Below, piece after piece: positions 44,871-56,187 of a DNA stretch of 64,000 nt. Where the stretch lies: the NCBI GenBank assembly GCA_014529385.2, contig CM043970.1:40233279-40297278 (forward strand), given 5' to 3'. Position 1 is the first letter of the stretch. The number at the start of each line of letters is the position of its first letter. Below the pieces are notes generated by a model. It was not told the origin of the DNA. It did not search any database and saw only the letters and a program-made list of their open reading frames with translations. This DNA is from Adiantum capillus-veneris (Eukaryota; Streptophyta; Polypodiopsida; Polypodiales; Pteridaceae). The translations under genes and the position numbers were made by a program.

Positions 44871-46916
44871 CACATCTCGACTTCTCATAGTCATTGAAAG
44901 TGATAGTGACATTGTGAGAATGGAACTTAAGTGTAGATCCATAGACTCTACTAAACCAATCTTGAGGTACATAATAGACTCGGTTTTCGCTTTTTGACTT
45001 CTTCCAGACTTGGATTATGAATTACTCACAGAAGCCACATCTTTGATTAAGCATGATATCCCTCTTACTAAGGATGATTTCATGACTTGGTATATCAAGG
45101 AGTGAGCATAGGTTAAGATAAAGAACATATCCTTGTACTTTGATGTCACCCATCGGAATCTTCTCCTTGACCCATAGATGTGAGTTGACTATGTATCAAT
45201 CAAGCGCTTGGGTTCGATGTCAGGTTGTGCTTCAACATACAATTCCCATACTACGTAGGTGTTTGGAACAAGATAATCTCTAGTCCCCTTTGAAGCTTGA
45301 ACCACTTTAACTCCCCAATGAACATTGAATCCAATTTCATAGTTGAAAAATACACTTTGTGAAAAATTATTTGGGAGTTTATCTATACGATTGAGAAGAT
45401 CTATTCAAAAACAAAACAAGGAGAGAGAAGACTTAGTACACATGTATACCAAAATTGATTGTATGCTCTTTATTCATCAAAATTTGATTTTCATGATTTC
45501 TTGAAAAATTATTGATGTTTTGGGGCTAGCTCTCTAAATACCCTTTTTATTCTCATGACTGGATAGTCCCTTAGACCTCCCACACTACAACGTGGTCTAT
45601 AATTATCTTCTAACATCTCTTTTCCTATGATAGTTGCAAGTGCTTCAAACTTTTTGGCAACCTTGACAATCCTTAGCATTTATGAATGCATTTCCAAGTA
45701 GTAGTACTTATTCTTTAGGCCTAGACACATCCTAAGCTGAACTAGTCTAGCAAACCAATCCCTCGAGCTATCATGAATATAGTTAAAGAATTGGTGGAAA
45801 GGCTCTTGATGACGAGTAAGGTAACTACGATTAACAGTCTTCCAACAAGTCGTGGCTCCTAGCATTGCAAGTAATTTGGTCCCGATCTCTAGGTAAAAGA
45901 GTTCTCTCACATCCATCGATAATCGCATTTCCATATTGCTGAATACTATGGCCAAAACCTCATTCCCCGTGCTAAAGCATTCAACCGTTGTAAAGGATTG
46001 GGGTGTTGGCCTCTACAACACCTCAAACTAGAACAAAGAAAAGAGGATGAAGAAAGTAGTTGTCTCAATATAACATGGGTTGATCCTCACTCACAAATTT
46101 TGACAGCCTCACTCACACTCAACCTTGACTAGCCCCCATTAGCTTCTCCCAGGTCTACACCGCTACAACTCCCACTATACTTGGATGCACTAAAGGAAGC
46201 AAAGTGATTAAAAGAAAACCAAAGAAAAAGGGTGATGAAAAACAATGAAAATATCTGCAATTTTTCTTATAAAACCAAGGGCTCCACTTATTTTCAAACG
46301 CCCTTTCGTGTGCTAGTAGAGACTCCATAGGCGCTCCCATTTATACATATAGTTTGACAATCAAGCCCAATTCAAAAATCCAAAAAGTTAAGCAAAAAAA
46401 ATCAAAATTATTGATGGAAAACTTGGGAAAAACCTTGCTCTTTTGCATATGTACAAGCATGGAATTGCAATGCATAGTCTACCCTCGAGTAACTGCACCA
46501 CAGGGTATTGCACACAATATAGTTGCCGTACCTCAAACAAAAATGATGAGAGATAAATATGAAAATCTAAGCACCTACTATCATTAGGAAAGAGGGGCAC
46601 CCCTACATCAAAACCCCCACCCTTCACCGCAGGCTTCAAACAACATAGAGTTTCTTCTTCACAACTCAGTATTCCTCCTCACTCACAACCCCAAGCTGAT
46701 AAAAACTCAGATTTTCTTCATATTTTTTAATCACGTAATTACTCTTTGGATTCTCAACACTTCTATGTACAAAAACAAAAAAATTATGTACCTCGGACAA
46801 CTGGACCGTATGCGTAGAGATAGCTGGCATACACCACCTTTGTACACTTTGTACAAGCACGCTTTATTTACATCCAAGGGGTCCAAAATCATTAAAAAAA
46901 ATCTCTCAAAGACTTT
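44871..46916 (-). other. Unrecognised, partly coding-like minus-strand sequence
   Basis: Between gag and the CACTA element. On the minus strand from about 45390 to 44860 two open stretches read NYEIGFNVHWGVKVVQASKG, TYVVWELYVEAQPDIEPKRL and, after a stop, IPMGDIKVQGYVLYLNLCSL and YYVPQDWFSRVYGSTLKFHS. They look like real protein but I cannot assign them. 45680-45955 is another open stretch without a motif. The rest (46000-46916) shows nothing. Confidence 0.4.
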
Positions 46917-46919
46917 GGG

Positions 46920-47045
46920 AACTACAAGAGGCTATTCATATTAGCGATGCTCACACAGCGACGCTCAAAAAAAAAAATCCCGGCGTCGCTATGAGCGTCG
47001 CAAATTTACAAGTAAATTTGCGACGCTCATAGCGACGCCGGCTGG
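46920..47045 (+). repeat. Left CACTA terminus with perfect 30-bp-arm hairpin
   Basis: Terminal ACTACAAGAGG is followed by ATTAGCGATGCTC and AGCGACGCTC, then a perfect hairpin: arm 46980-47009, two-base AA loop, arm 47012-47041. Each arm holds CGGCGTCGCTATGAGCGTCG, the same word as the subterminal repeats, then AAATTTAC. In En/Spm such subterminal words bind TNPA. Confidence 0.92.
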
Positions 47046-47125
47046 GCTAAAAAAGTAACAGAGAGCACCCAAAAACTCAGATCTCAGATCTGAGTTTTTC
47101 GGCGCCCTCAAGCAAGGAGCAGGTA

Positions 47126-47128
47126 ACG

Positions 47129-47167
<39 letters not shown>

Positions 47168-47173
47168 TCTTCT

Positions 47174-47229
<56 letters not shown>

Positions 47230-47308
47230 AGAGGAAGGAGAGCCAGGTATGCTCCTTCCCTCTCCTCACTCTCATGTTCCCTTCCCCTCTTTCTCTCTCC
47301 CTCTCTCC

Positions 47309-47344
<36 letters not shown>

Positions 47345-47351
47345 TAGTGTT

Positions 47352-47417
<66 letters not shown>

Positions 47418-47649
47418 TACAAACATAAACAAAAACGCACACACACATACATAAACAAAGAATGCACACACACATTGAGAGAGGAAAAGAGAGAGAGAGC
47501 ATGCATAAACAAAAAACGCACACATTGAGAGAGGAAAAGAGAGAGAGAACATGCATAAACAAAAAACGCACACATTGAGAGAGGAAAAGAGAGAGAAAAC
47601 ATGCATAAACAAAAAAACGTACACACATTGAGAGAGAAAGAGAGAGAAA
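47126..47649 (+). repeat. Microsatellite cluster and 50-bp tandem repeat
   Basis: (CT)n at about 47129-47165, (CA)n 47175-47225, CT/CA at 47285-47344, (GA)n 47355-47412. Then an exact 50-bp repeat: units at 47471, 47521 and 47571, partial at 47622, each starting CACATTGAGAGAGGAAAAGA and containing CATGCATAAACAAAAAACG. Open frames in this region are only repeat translations. Confidence 0.92.
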
Positions 47650-47819
47650 CTAATTTAACGTCGTAGGAAACTAATTAAAATTAAAAGACCTAAAGATCTA
47701 GCCGACGAGGAGTTGAACTCAAGACCTATTATTCAAGAGGGAAATGGCATAACCAATCTATCATACTTGGCATGGGTGATAGAAAGGTTATACCATTTAT
47801 CTCTTTTTATTGGCACACA

Positions 47820-48523
47820 CATCCACACACGCGCACACACACAAGAAGAAGAGAGTTATAACGTCGTAGGAAACTATCCTAAAAGACGTTAAAGATTAGG
47901 TTAGATGTAGACTTACGTTAAATTAGATTTAGGTTTATTTAAGTTAAATTAGATTAGATTTAGGTTTATTTTTAGTTAGATTTATGTTTATTTACGCTAG
48001 ATTTAGATTTACGTTATATTAGATTAGATTTAGGTCTCCATAGACTGCGATGCCTGCATGAAGCGGGTGAAGAAAGCCCTCAATGGAATATAGGGTATTG
48101 CTGCCTTCACTCATGGTGGGCTCCGTCGATCCAAAAGTACTGGTGAAATGTCTTCAGAAGATAGGGAAGAAGGTGGATCTTCAGGGCGGCAAGAGTCACT
48201 ACATCCCCGACAATGACCATCTAGACAACCTCTAGTCATTCAACAGCGACTTCAAAGTTAGTAACAAGAGCAAGAACGGTCCAAAGGGCCAATTGCTGTC
48301 GTCAGATGTGGATAGATGAGGCAGCGTCACCGCCGAAAGTTAACTCTCACATCTTTAGTGATGAGAATGCCAACTCTTGCCGAGTTATGTGAAAAATTAT
48401 GTGTTAAATCAATTTTAAGGTTCTTATAATCCCTGTTAGTTTAGTTCTTTGTTTTTAATATAACATAATTTACGTTAGATTTAGATTTATGTTATATTAG
48501 ATTAGACTTACGTTTATTTAGGT

Positions 48524-48601
<78 letters not shown>

Positions 48602-48745
48602 GAAGAAGAGAGTTTTAACGTCGTAGGAAACTATCCCAAAAGACGTTAAAGATTAGGTTAGATGTAGACTTACGTTAAGTTAGATTTAGGTTTATTTTTA
48701 GTTAGATTTACGTTTATTTAGATTTACGCTTATTTACGTTAGATC
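47820..48745 (+). repeat. Direct repeat pair around the captured gene fragment
   Basis: 47820-48030 and 48529-48745 share CACACACAAGAAGAAGAGAG, AACGTCGTAGGAAACTATCC, GACGTTAAAGATTAGG and then TTAGATTTAGGTTTATTT repeats. The HMA-like fragment lies between the two copies. A shorter third copy of AACGTCGTAGGAAACTA is at 47658. A (CA)n array of about 70 bp occurs at 48529-48601. Confidence 0.88.
48043..48318 (+). pseudogene. Captured HMA-domain (HIPP-like) gene fragment
   Basis: Frame 1 from 48043 reads DCDACMKRVKKALNGI, a stop, then GIAAFT; the next frame (from about 48115) reads VGSVDPKVLVKCLQKIGKKVDLQ-type sequence, then GGKSHYIPDNDHLDN. Together these are the first helix with a metal-site-like CXXC variant (D-C-x-x-C) and the last strand-helix (V.G.VDP...L....GK....) of a heavy-metal-associated domain, as in plant HIPP metallochaperones. 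About ten residues between the two parts are missing. GC content is higher than in the surrounding TTTAGATTTA-rich DNA. The fragment is broken and is unlikely to make protein. Confidence 0.72.
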
Positions 48746-48975
48746 GAGTCCACGCAAGAATTACTTACGGTTTAGGGTTTAGAGTTAGACGAACAATGAA
48801 AAGATCTATTGTGAAAAGATGTTAAGATGCTGTGAAGTGCTACAACTAGAGAAGAGGCAAAGGGGTTTTGTCCACTACATGCAGTATCATGTAGACGTGG
48901 GTCTGTAGATTTCTTGTACCCACAAATATAGGTACTGACCAATAAAGACGAGATTATAAGATTTTTATCCTCATT

Positions 48976-49134
48976 ATGAGTAGTGACGAGGATGTGGGAC
49001 CGTCCAACCGAAACACCTATCTCTCAACGAGGGTCTTATGTCCTTGTAATCAATGCAAGCATGTTGTGCGACGGACCATGCAGGGCTTCAAACAAGCGGA
49101 TACAGAGCATGTGTCACATGTGGACCTAGACTGA
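48976..49134 (+). pseudogene. TNPD N-terminal fragment
   Basis: An open stretch of 52 codons from ATG 48976 to TGA 49132. It contains STRVLCPCNQCKHVVRRT, which fits the CPC..C zinc-like N-terminal segment of CACTA transposases (transposase-associated domain). About 70 bp separate it from the next readable TNPD part, so most of the transposase core has been deleted. Confidence 0.6.
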
Positions 49135-49205
49135 ATGCACGTAGGGCGCCCTCACTGAAGAAGCAAATCTACTAAGGTCATCAAGCGTATCTTCCAGAGA
49201 ATCAT

Positions 49206-50852
49206 GTGTTATGCGACGGCTTTTTGGGAAGAGAGCCACCAAGGATGTCTGCGCAAGCATGGTTAGAGCAGAAGGAGATGTGCGATGACGGATTGCCTCC
49301 AGGGATGAAGAGACTATCTCTATGGTACGAGTTACCATACTGGCCCCGACTCATGATCAATCACTTGCTCGATCCAATGCACATATTCAAGAATGTGGGT
49401 AATCTACACAATCTACAAACTTGCAAAGCTGGTGCAATGGATCTCACAAAAGGAGATCAACGTAGACTCCATACCATTCGCCAAACTAAATGCTGCGGAG
49501 CTTGTGTGCATGTTTGAGAAACATTTTCCTACTACCATGCTAACCATTCAGGTGCATCTTCTTGTTCACATAGTTGATGAGGTGGAAATAGCTGGCACAG
49601 TTCATTCCAGATGGATGTTCTTCTTAGAACGTTTCATGAAAACGCTTAAGGGATATGTGCGTCAAAAGGCACGTCCGGAGGGTAGCATGGCAGAAGGTTG
49701 GTTGGTATCAGAGTCCCTAGTGTACATTGGAGAGTGGCTAGACGGATTTGATAAATCTCGGGACACGCTATGGCAAACCATAGATGATGAGCGCATATCT
49801 GGGATTGTCATGTGCAATCTCGGTGTTGAGAAGAAGATGACGGAAGATCTAGAGGCTAAAATCAACCGATTTTGCATGCTTCACAATCCAGTGATGCAAA
49901 AGTGGATTTCACAATATGAGGATGCAAAGCAAGAGCGACAAAGGGCACGAATCGAGTGGAGATGGGGAAGACGACCACCGATGCACTATCCGACGGTTCT
50001 GGAGAGCCTACCAACATTCATGAGCTTAAGATGGTTGCACAACCAATTGAAAAGCGCACAACAATGCGGTGACGAAGTGACTGAGGAAGAGTGGGAGTAC
50101 TCTCGGGGTTGCGCGACCAAGGTAAGTTTGCAATGTACGACTAGCTAGTGACTTTATTTCTAAACGTTTGAACGGCCACTCATAATCTTTGTTCGTTGTA
50201 GTATAAGTCATACACAGCATCATGGTGTAAAGGTCGACATTTTAGGGTGGAACGGATTGACAAAAAGCGTTTTGCTCAAGATTGTGGAATCATGGCAAAA
50301 TTTGAACAGTCTAGTCGACGACGTTCCTCTGATGCAAATCCTGTGGTGGCGGAACTCACTTACTTCGGTACGCTACAAGAGATTTTGAGGATCGATTACA
50401 GAGGATTTTTTGTTGACTTGTTCGACGTGCAATGGTTCAAGATAATCATGGAGGGTCACAACGCTACTGTGCGTAGAGGAGAGTCTGGTTTTCTTGAGCT
50501 GGATTCTACTAAGAAATGGACTGACCTAAGAGACAATTTTGTACTACCCGAGCATTGTGAACAAGTAAGTATGTAAATAGTTAACATCCCCCTTTTACAA
50601 GTTATGTGCTTGAAATCTCTCATGTAAGTTATGTGGCTCTGGCAGGTAATATTTCATCCTACAAAGTCTATATCAAACTGGTGGTACGTCATAGAGGTAG
50701 CCCCTCGTAGTGCAAGGACGTATGAAGGCTACCATGTGCCAATCACAACGGCATCAATGGAGGAGATCAGAGAAGATGCTCAATCAGAAGCCGCTGCGGT
50801 GGTGCTAGACGAGCATCAAGATGCTACTACTCTATATGGGGTGCATGCATAG
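49206..50852 (+). pseudogene. TNPD-like transposase, C-terminal half (DUF4218, DUF4216)
   Basis: 49206-49400 reads GMKRLSLWYELPYWPRLMIN and HLLDPMHIFKNV, the end of the Transposase_21 (tnp2) core; a frameshift follows near 49395. Exon 49393-50121 holds the DUF4218 part: MLTIQVHLLVHIVDEVEIAG, SRWMFFLERFMKTLKGYVRQ, KARPEGSMAEGWLVSESLVY. GT-AG introns at 50122-50201 and 50565-50645 join in phase to 50202-50564 (DUF4216: FGTLQEILRIDYRGFFVDLF, VQWFKII) and 50646-50852 (SISNWWYVIEVAPRS, stop TAG 50850). The introns are small and have good splice signals (GTAAGT). The DDE core upstream is nearly all gone, so there is no catalysis. TNPD would cut the element ends in the nucleus. Confidence 0.85.
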
Positions 50853-51226
50853 GAGCTACAAAATGAAACAGAGGATATGTGTTTAAACGGAGAGCTCTAT
50901 ATAGATATAGGAAGTTATGTTGAGTTATGCGAGGATGAGAGAGAGATCTCTTAAAGCCACAAATATTGTATTTGAACAATTTTGCTCCGTGTTGTAAAAG
51001 CTCTGGCTTTCTAAGTACCTTCCACAGTGTATAACGCTCTTTTCTACTCGCGCTCACATCTTTTGATTGAAAATTCTGAGTTTTTGACTTGCCTCTTCTA
51101 TCACTCAATTCATTGCGTCATTGTATTTATATGCGTCATTACGTCATTGTATTTAATGGTCTTTGCGTCATTGTCTACTCTATTCATTCAATATTAAGTT
51201 TAAATATTCGTGTGTTTAATGCAGGT

Positions 51227-52536
51227 ATGGATGATGAGGAGTTTCTTTCTTCTTTGTCACCGCAACAAAGACAGTGGTACGTGGAGCGTCATCGCTCTGG
51301 CGCATCATCGCGTGTTCCTACTCCATCCGCATCTCCCTCTCTTTCGGAGCATTCTCCGCGCTCCGAAGCTTCGGCGTCAACGAGACAAGCTTTACACTCG
51401 TCTAGACACCGGCGCTCTAGTGGTGGCGGTGGCGGTTGTTGTGGGGATTCCGCCGCCGATGCCTCCACACCGCCTCGTGTTCAACGAGGCTCTTTACCCT
51501 CCCCTTCTTTGCCCGCCCCCACACCAGCCACAACATCGCCATCTACGCCAGGTTTTGCGTGGCTGACTGTTCCTAGAAGCTACACACCTCTACCTACTCC
51601 GCCAGGAGCCACCCCACTCGACACTCCTCGCTTCGGGGCCCAGACGCCGGTGGAGACACCTGACGTCCGTACCCCCATCGACACGCCGCTAGAGACCCCT
51701 GTCGGGACACCCAGGTTCACGGGTCACCGGCCAGAGGGATTGCCTTACTCCGTCGACTTCAGCGGCGGCATCATCATGGATGATGACGCCAAGAAGGTGA
51801 TCTCGCGCATGCGTGGTCTTTTCTCTCAGCTGTTTAGACACTACATACTAAACAAATGGAGTGAAGTACCAAGTGATTTAAAAAACAGAGTCATCAGCAT
51901 ACTTCATGATGAGTTTCCCGTTCCAACACGGGATCAGCGCTTCAATGAAGACCTGATGAAGATTCGAATGCGCGAATACTGCAAACACAAGCATTCCGAA
52001 GTGCAAAAAGCAATCAAGCATGGGTGGAACAGGCCAGATTGGCTGGCCAAAGAAGATTGGAAGAATGCGAAGAAAGCAGTGCGCGAGAATCCCGACAAGT
52101 GGAAGCAACAAAAGGATGCAGCCAGAGCGCGAGTAGAGGCAGGGAGCTCGCACCACTTGGGGAGCGGTGGATGGGCATCATTTGAGGCCGATTTTGTAAG
52201 TGTTTTCGCATTGCTCTTTATGTTCGATAGTTTAGGGTTTATGAGTTTTTTAATTCTAACATAATGAAATCTTTGTATGTTTTGACAGTGGTCGATGACA
52301 GGACATGATCCCACACCGTACGAGCGCGAGTACGCAGGCAGGAAGGGCTTAAACGCCCTGATGGACATTCTCAGTTCTCGCGGCGGCATGGTTAGTATTA
52401 GGGTTTACTCTTTTCTATTTTTTGTATTGTTTTATAAATGTCGTTATATGTTTATACTTACTGAAAGCTGTCTTATTGTCTTTTTTTGCAGAATCCGATA
52501 GATACGCCGCTTGGACGCGATGAGACGTCTGACTAA
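51227..52536 (+). CDS. TNPA-like protein of CACTA element (three exons, apparently intact)
   Basis: Exons 51227-52195, 52289-52390 and 52492-52536 join in phase through GT-AG introns (GTAAGT...ACAG; GTTAGT...TGCAG) to a 371-residue protein ending DETSD and TAA. ATG 51227 lies just after an AG that may be the acceptor of a 5' intron, so the start is likely. N-terminal third: Ser/Pro-rich with a Gly run and repeated TP motifs (DTP, ETP; VETPDVRTPIDTPLETPVGT). C-terminal half: basic, Trp-rich helices (HYILNKWSEVPSDLKNRVIS, GWNRPDWLAKEDWKNAKKAV, DKWKQQKDAARARVEAGSSH) as in plant Transposase_24/Ptta proteins. TNPA binds the subterminal repeats and helps bring the ends together. No stop or frameshift was seen, in contrast to its TNPD neighbour. 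Splice sites are inferred, not proven. Confidence 0.78.
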
Positions 52537-52900
52537 ACGACGTCAGTTTAGCCATAGCTAGATAGCATTAGTTTAGGGTTTCTCATAGCTTATGTATCAT
52601 GAGACGGATTTTATACGTCTTTTTGAACCATGTATATTATTACATTTGTCACCCCTGTTCATTTTGCCAATCAATTCTTTATGCCTATGATGTTGTACAA
52701 TTGTCATTATTACATTTGCCAATCAATTCATTTTGCTTATGATGTGTACAATTGTCAATTTTATGCTTGTCAATTTTGCAAACAATGCGTCTTGTGGGTG
52801 ACTATTTTGGGTCTATTATCTACCCTTGCACTTTTTTAAAAAAGTGAATCAAGTACAATATGGTTGATGGGTGGTAGGGCATTCAATGCCCTGTCACCAA
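52537..52900. other. TNPA 3' region, no gene
   Basis: Downstream of the TNPA-like stop; AT-rich with repeated words (TTACATTTG(T/C)CA, TCAATT). No gene. Confidence 0.5.
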
Positions 52901-52904
52901 AAAA

Positions 52905-53139
52905 AATTTCTCTCGGGCGTCGCTATAACCGTCGCTATTTATGGCTCTCTAGCGTCGCTATAGACTTCTGTGTAAACGTCGCTATAACCGTCGCTATGAG
53001 CGTCTCTATATAGTGACGCATATAGCGACGCTCTCGTAGCGACGCTATTAGCGACGGTTTTAGCGACGCCGGGGGTTATAAAAACCCAATGTATTTCCGT
53101 CGCTAACAGCGTCACAAGGGCACACAACCTCTTGTAGTG
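52905..53139 (+). repeat. Right CACTA terminus with subterminal repeats
   Basis: At least ten copies, in both orientations, of GCGTCGCTAT or its complement between 52917 and 53115, for example at 52917, 52961, 53025, 53036 and 53060. Some form nested inverted pairs. The end is CCTCTTGTAGTG. These are the likely TNPA binding sites. Confidence 0.93.
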
Positions 53140-53142
53140 GGG

Positions 53143-54024
53143 GTGGCCCGTGTCGTTCCTAAAAAAAAACATCATATATTGCCCCTCAACAAGCATGGAA
53201 CAATTTCAAATGTTTCGTGTACATACTATCGCATCTTCTAGATACCCTTCACTTTGCCTACCACAAAAGACTCAAAACATAATATGAGAGATAAAAAAGA
53301 CATGGATTCTCTCACCATCCACTTCCAAATTGCATATAATAACCATACACATAGCATACCAAAAGCCCTTTCCATAGTAGAAAAAACCTATATTTACATG
53401 GCATCAAAAATATATCTCTTCCCTATGTCATACGCATAAGATTGCATTGAATCCAAATCAAAATTTTCATGCTTCAATTCATACACATCAATGATCTCAA
53501 ATCTATCCATCAAATCTTCTATATTTTCAACCATAATTTAATCAAGGAATTCAAAGTATCTTTGCATGCCAAACCACAAAAAAGTACTTTCTCTTGCCCA
53601 TCACAATTGAAACTATGAGACATGTCACCATTCAACTTGGTAAGCATATCAAGCCACTAACACAAAGCATATAATCATCCATCTCATCAAGATTTCCAAA
53701 GCAAAAACACTCTTTCATTTACTTCATAACTTCCTTTGAATTTCTCATGCTTGACATTAGAGCTTGCCGCAACAAGTAGCTCACTAAACAAGTCGCAAAC
53801 ATACTCTACCATCATCAAATAGCATAACATCATGCATAAATGAGGGCTAAAATCAACATTAAAATCATCCAAAGCAATATTTTTAGCCTCAACATGAGAC
53901 TCCAGATCCTTATGCAACAAATCCATCCCCATGATCAATAACCAAAGGCATATCATCAAACAAGCCATAAGTGGAAACATCATCGTTGGACATCATAGTC
54001 TTATGCATAACCCTAGGATCCATG
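53143..54024 (-). pseudogene. Unrecognised minus-strand coding remnant (left of 9.7-kb element)
   Basis: On the minus strand from 54024 the reading gives MDPRVMHKTMMSNDDVSTYG, then LFDDMPLVIDHGDG. The right flank of the next element has a related stretch (NGLFVDEMPMDENHVIDN). Acidic, without a known domain. The flank is broken by stops (53560-53983 is open in another frame). It may be gag-like sequence of an older element into which the 9.7-kb element inserted. Confidence 0.4.
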
Positions 54025-54035
54025 TCATCATCTTA

Positions 54036-54161
54036 TGCAAGGATGTGTCACTCACTGCCATACGCTTGCCTTCATGGAGGATTCCTCGCCGCAAAGAAGA
54101 GGGAGCTACTACCGTGCTGCGCTCAATCGCCTTGCCGCCACCGTGCCGTCGCAATGCTCGA

Positions 54162-54235
<74 letters not shown>

Positions 54236-54823
54236 GATATATCACACATACACACACACAAAAGGAGATGAAGAAGAAGATGGAGATGGAGCAAGAGAAC
54301 TCTTCAATTGCACAAATGAGAGAATGAGTGATTTTTATGTTTATGTGACTTTTATATGAGCTCGCCCATTCACACTTGGGCACCCATGCTTAGCCAACTA
54401 ACCCTTGAATGTTCCAGTTAGAGTGGACCTCTCATCAGTGATCACTCTTACCCTTTTCCTATTGGACCGACAAGCCCGATCCTTGACTCAAAACAATGTA
54501 ATGTCCATGGATGTTTACTGGAACGATGCCCATTTGACAAGGTCAATACCAAGCAATAGGTGGCTTTGGGCAGTCCCCAAGCCTCATATTCACCCGGTGT
54601 TGACTTCACTATTGCATTTCATGTCTTCAACACTGAGGTCAACATCAAGCTATATGGAGCTTTGGGAAATCCCCAAGCCTCCTATTCACCTAGTATTGAC
54701 TCAACTACCTCTTGTAATGACTTTAACCCCAAGGTCAACACCAAGAGAATAGGTAGCGTTGGGCAGTCCCCAAGCCTCCCATTCACCGAATGTTGACTCC
54801 ATTGTCTTACTTGTCGGTTAACA
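54036..54823 (-). repeat. Left (3') LTR, lacking about 100 bp at its end
   Basis: On the minus strand it starts TGTTAACCGACAAG at 54823. It aligns with the right LTR from GAGGATTCCTCGCCGCAAAG (54076) onward. The outermost 100 bp of the right LTR (62847-62954) has no counterpart here. It contains (CT)n at 54164-54208 followed by (AT)n at 54208-54235 and an ACACAC patch. Confidence 0.85.
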
Positions 54824-54838
54824 TGCCCCCCTTCTTGA
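54824..54838 (-). promoter_or_regulatory. Polypurine tract of 9.7-kb element
   Basis: On the minus strand ATCAAGAAGGGGGGCA lies directly before TGTTAACC. It fixes the start of the 3' LTR. Confidence 0.75.
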
Positions 54839-56187
54839 TGTTGATTCCGTCTTCGTAATCTATTGTGTTGAAGCTTGTTCGTCAAGGTGGAAGAGCATTT
54901 GAGATGAGTGTCCTTATCTTTCTTCAGTCTCACTGCAAAATCAAAGAAAATTAGCACAGTAATTGCATTTTTATATACAAAGCATATGCAGTTGTAGGTA
55001 GACAAATTGATTGGTAACAACATTTTAAACCATTTGTCAGTAATAAGCGTTAAATTGTAATATAGTCAAACGCATAAACAATTGTAAAGGTAAAAAAATA
55101 AACAAGTATGGGGTCGCTAATTTAACGATTGAGAGGCACTAGAGATCAACTATCAATACCATGGGCAAGTGTCTCATGTTTCTGTGGTCAATTAAGCTAT
55201 TTAATTGCGAGAGCCAAGTATTTCATGTTTGAGGGCTGACTAGAGGCTATATTAGAAGACCTTTTAGTTAAGCTACGATAAAAGGAATTGCTCATGAAAT
55301 CACCGCCTGACTAATTCCCTTTTCTTTGACCCCCCAAAGTCTTTTCTCATTGATTCTCTTTTGATGTGTGTGCTTATTTTGTATGCCTTGAGTTTTTTGC
55401 TCTTCAAGGAAAAGCGCCCACATTGGGAACCTCTAGGGCTCTAGTACCATAGACGATACATGTGAGTGAAGTACCAAATAAAGCTGAGATTTCTGTTCTC
55501 GCTTAAGATTTTACATTGTGGCACTTTGTTTTTTTTTTGGCATTTTCAGCATTTTATTTTTTTATTTTTTGGGGGTATATAACACTGTTACTTTCCCAGG
55601 GCTCATCACATTAGTAAACTCCCTTTTGTATAATACTTAAGCTAAAGGTCCATATGGACTAAGCCCACTAGAAATCCCTAGTACATAACACAATGCTTCC
55701 AAAATCAGATTAAGAACCTAAGTAGCCATTGATTATTAGGAAGGCATTCCCCATGGTATTAAGAGAATATCTCTAACGCCTAGCTTGTTCAAACTAGCTT
55801 AGTCGGACTGCTTGATTTTTAAACCTAGACAAGTGATCATGACAAAAAAATTACATTGAATTTAATGTTTGATACTAAGCAAATGCCCTGAATATTATGC
55901 TACCAATTACAATTAAAGCAGACAAACATGGATGCAAAAAAGATAAGGAGAAATTCTAATGGACAAGAAACACCTGTTTGTGTTGATGATCGTACTTGAT
56001 TTGAAGAGTGAACGAGAGAAAGATTCCATGAAGGTCCAAATCCTAATAGCAACACGTTCCTGTACACAACTGTGAAACACAAATGATACCTAGGAGGCAC
56101 ATCAGTGGGAAGAGGTACCAACCCTTATTGAACACAATTAACAACATCAGGAACCCTAACCTAATTATTTGCACTCCCCCTAGAGAG
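54839..56187 (-). other. 3' noncoding part of 9.7-kb element
   Basis: About 1.35 kb with stops in all frames, T-rich runs near 55530-55570, and no gene. Confidence 0.5.

Larger units (their letters stand above)
46920..53139 (+). mobile_element. CACTA (En/Spm) DNA transposon, 6.2 kb
   Basis: The left end ACTACAAGAGG (first C of CACTA changed to A at 46920) and the right end CCTCTTGTAGTG are inverted repeats. The 3-bp duplication GGG lies outside both (46917-46919, 53140-53142). Subterminal AGCGACGCT/GCGTCGCTAT repeats crowd both ends. Inside are remnants of TNPD (transposase) and an intact-looking TNPA-like gene, both plus strand. The central catalytic part of TNPD is missing, so this copy is non-autonomous. 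It also carries a fragment of a host HMA-domain gene. Confidence 0.92.

Noticed and set aside
40901-46919. CACTA insertion inside the minus-strand chromovirus
   Set aside because: The sequence right of the CACTA element (53143 on) does not continue gag or an LTR of that element.
47108-47628. Overlapping open frames of 77-172 codons on both strands in the CACTA element
   Set aside because: They consist of Ser-Leu, Cys-Val and Arg-Glu repeats produced by CT, CA and GA arrays and the 50-bp repeat.
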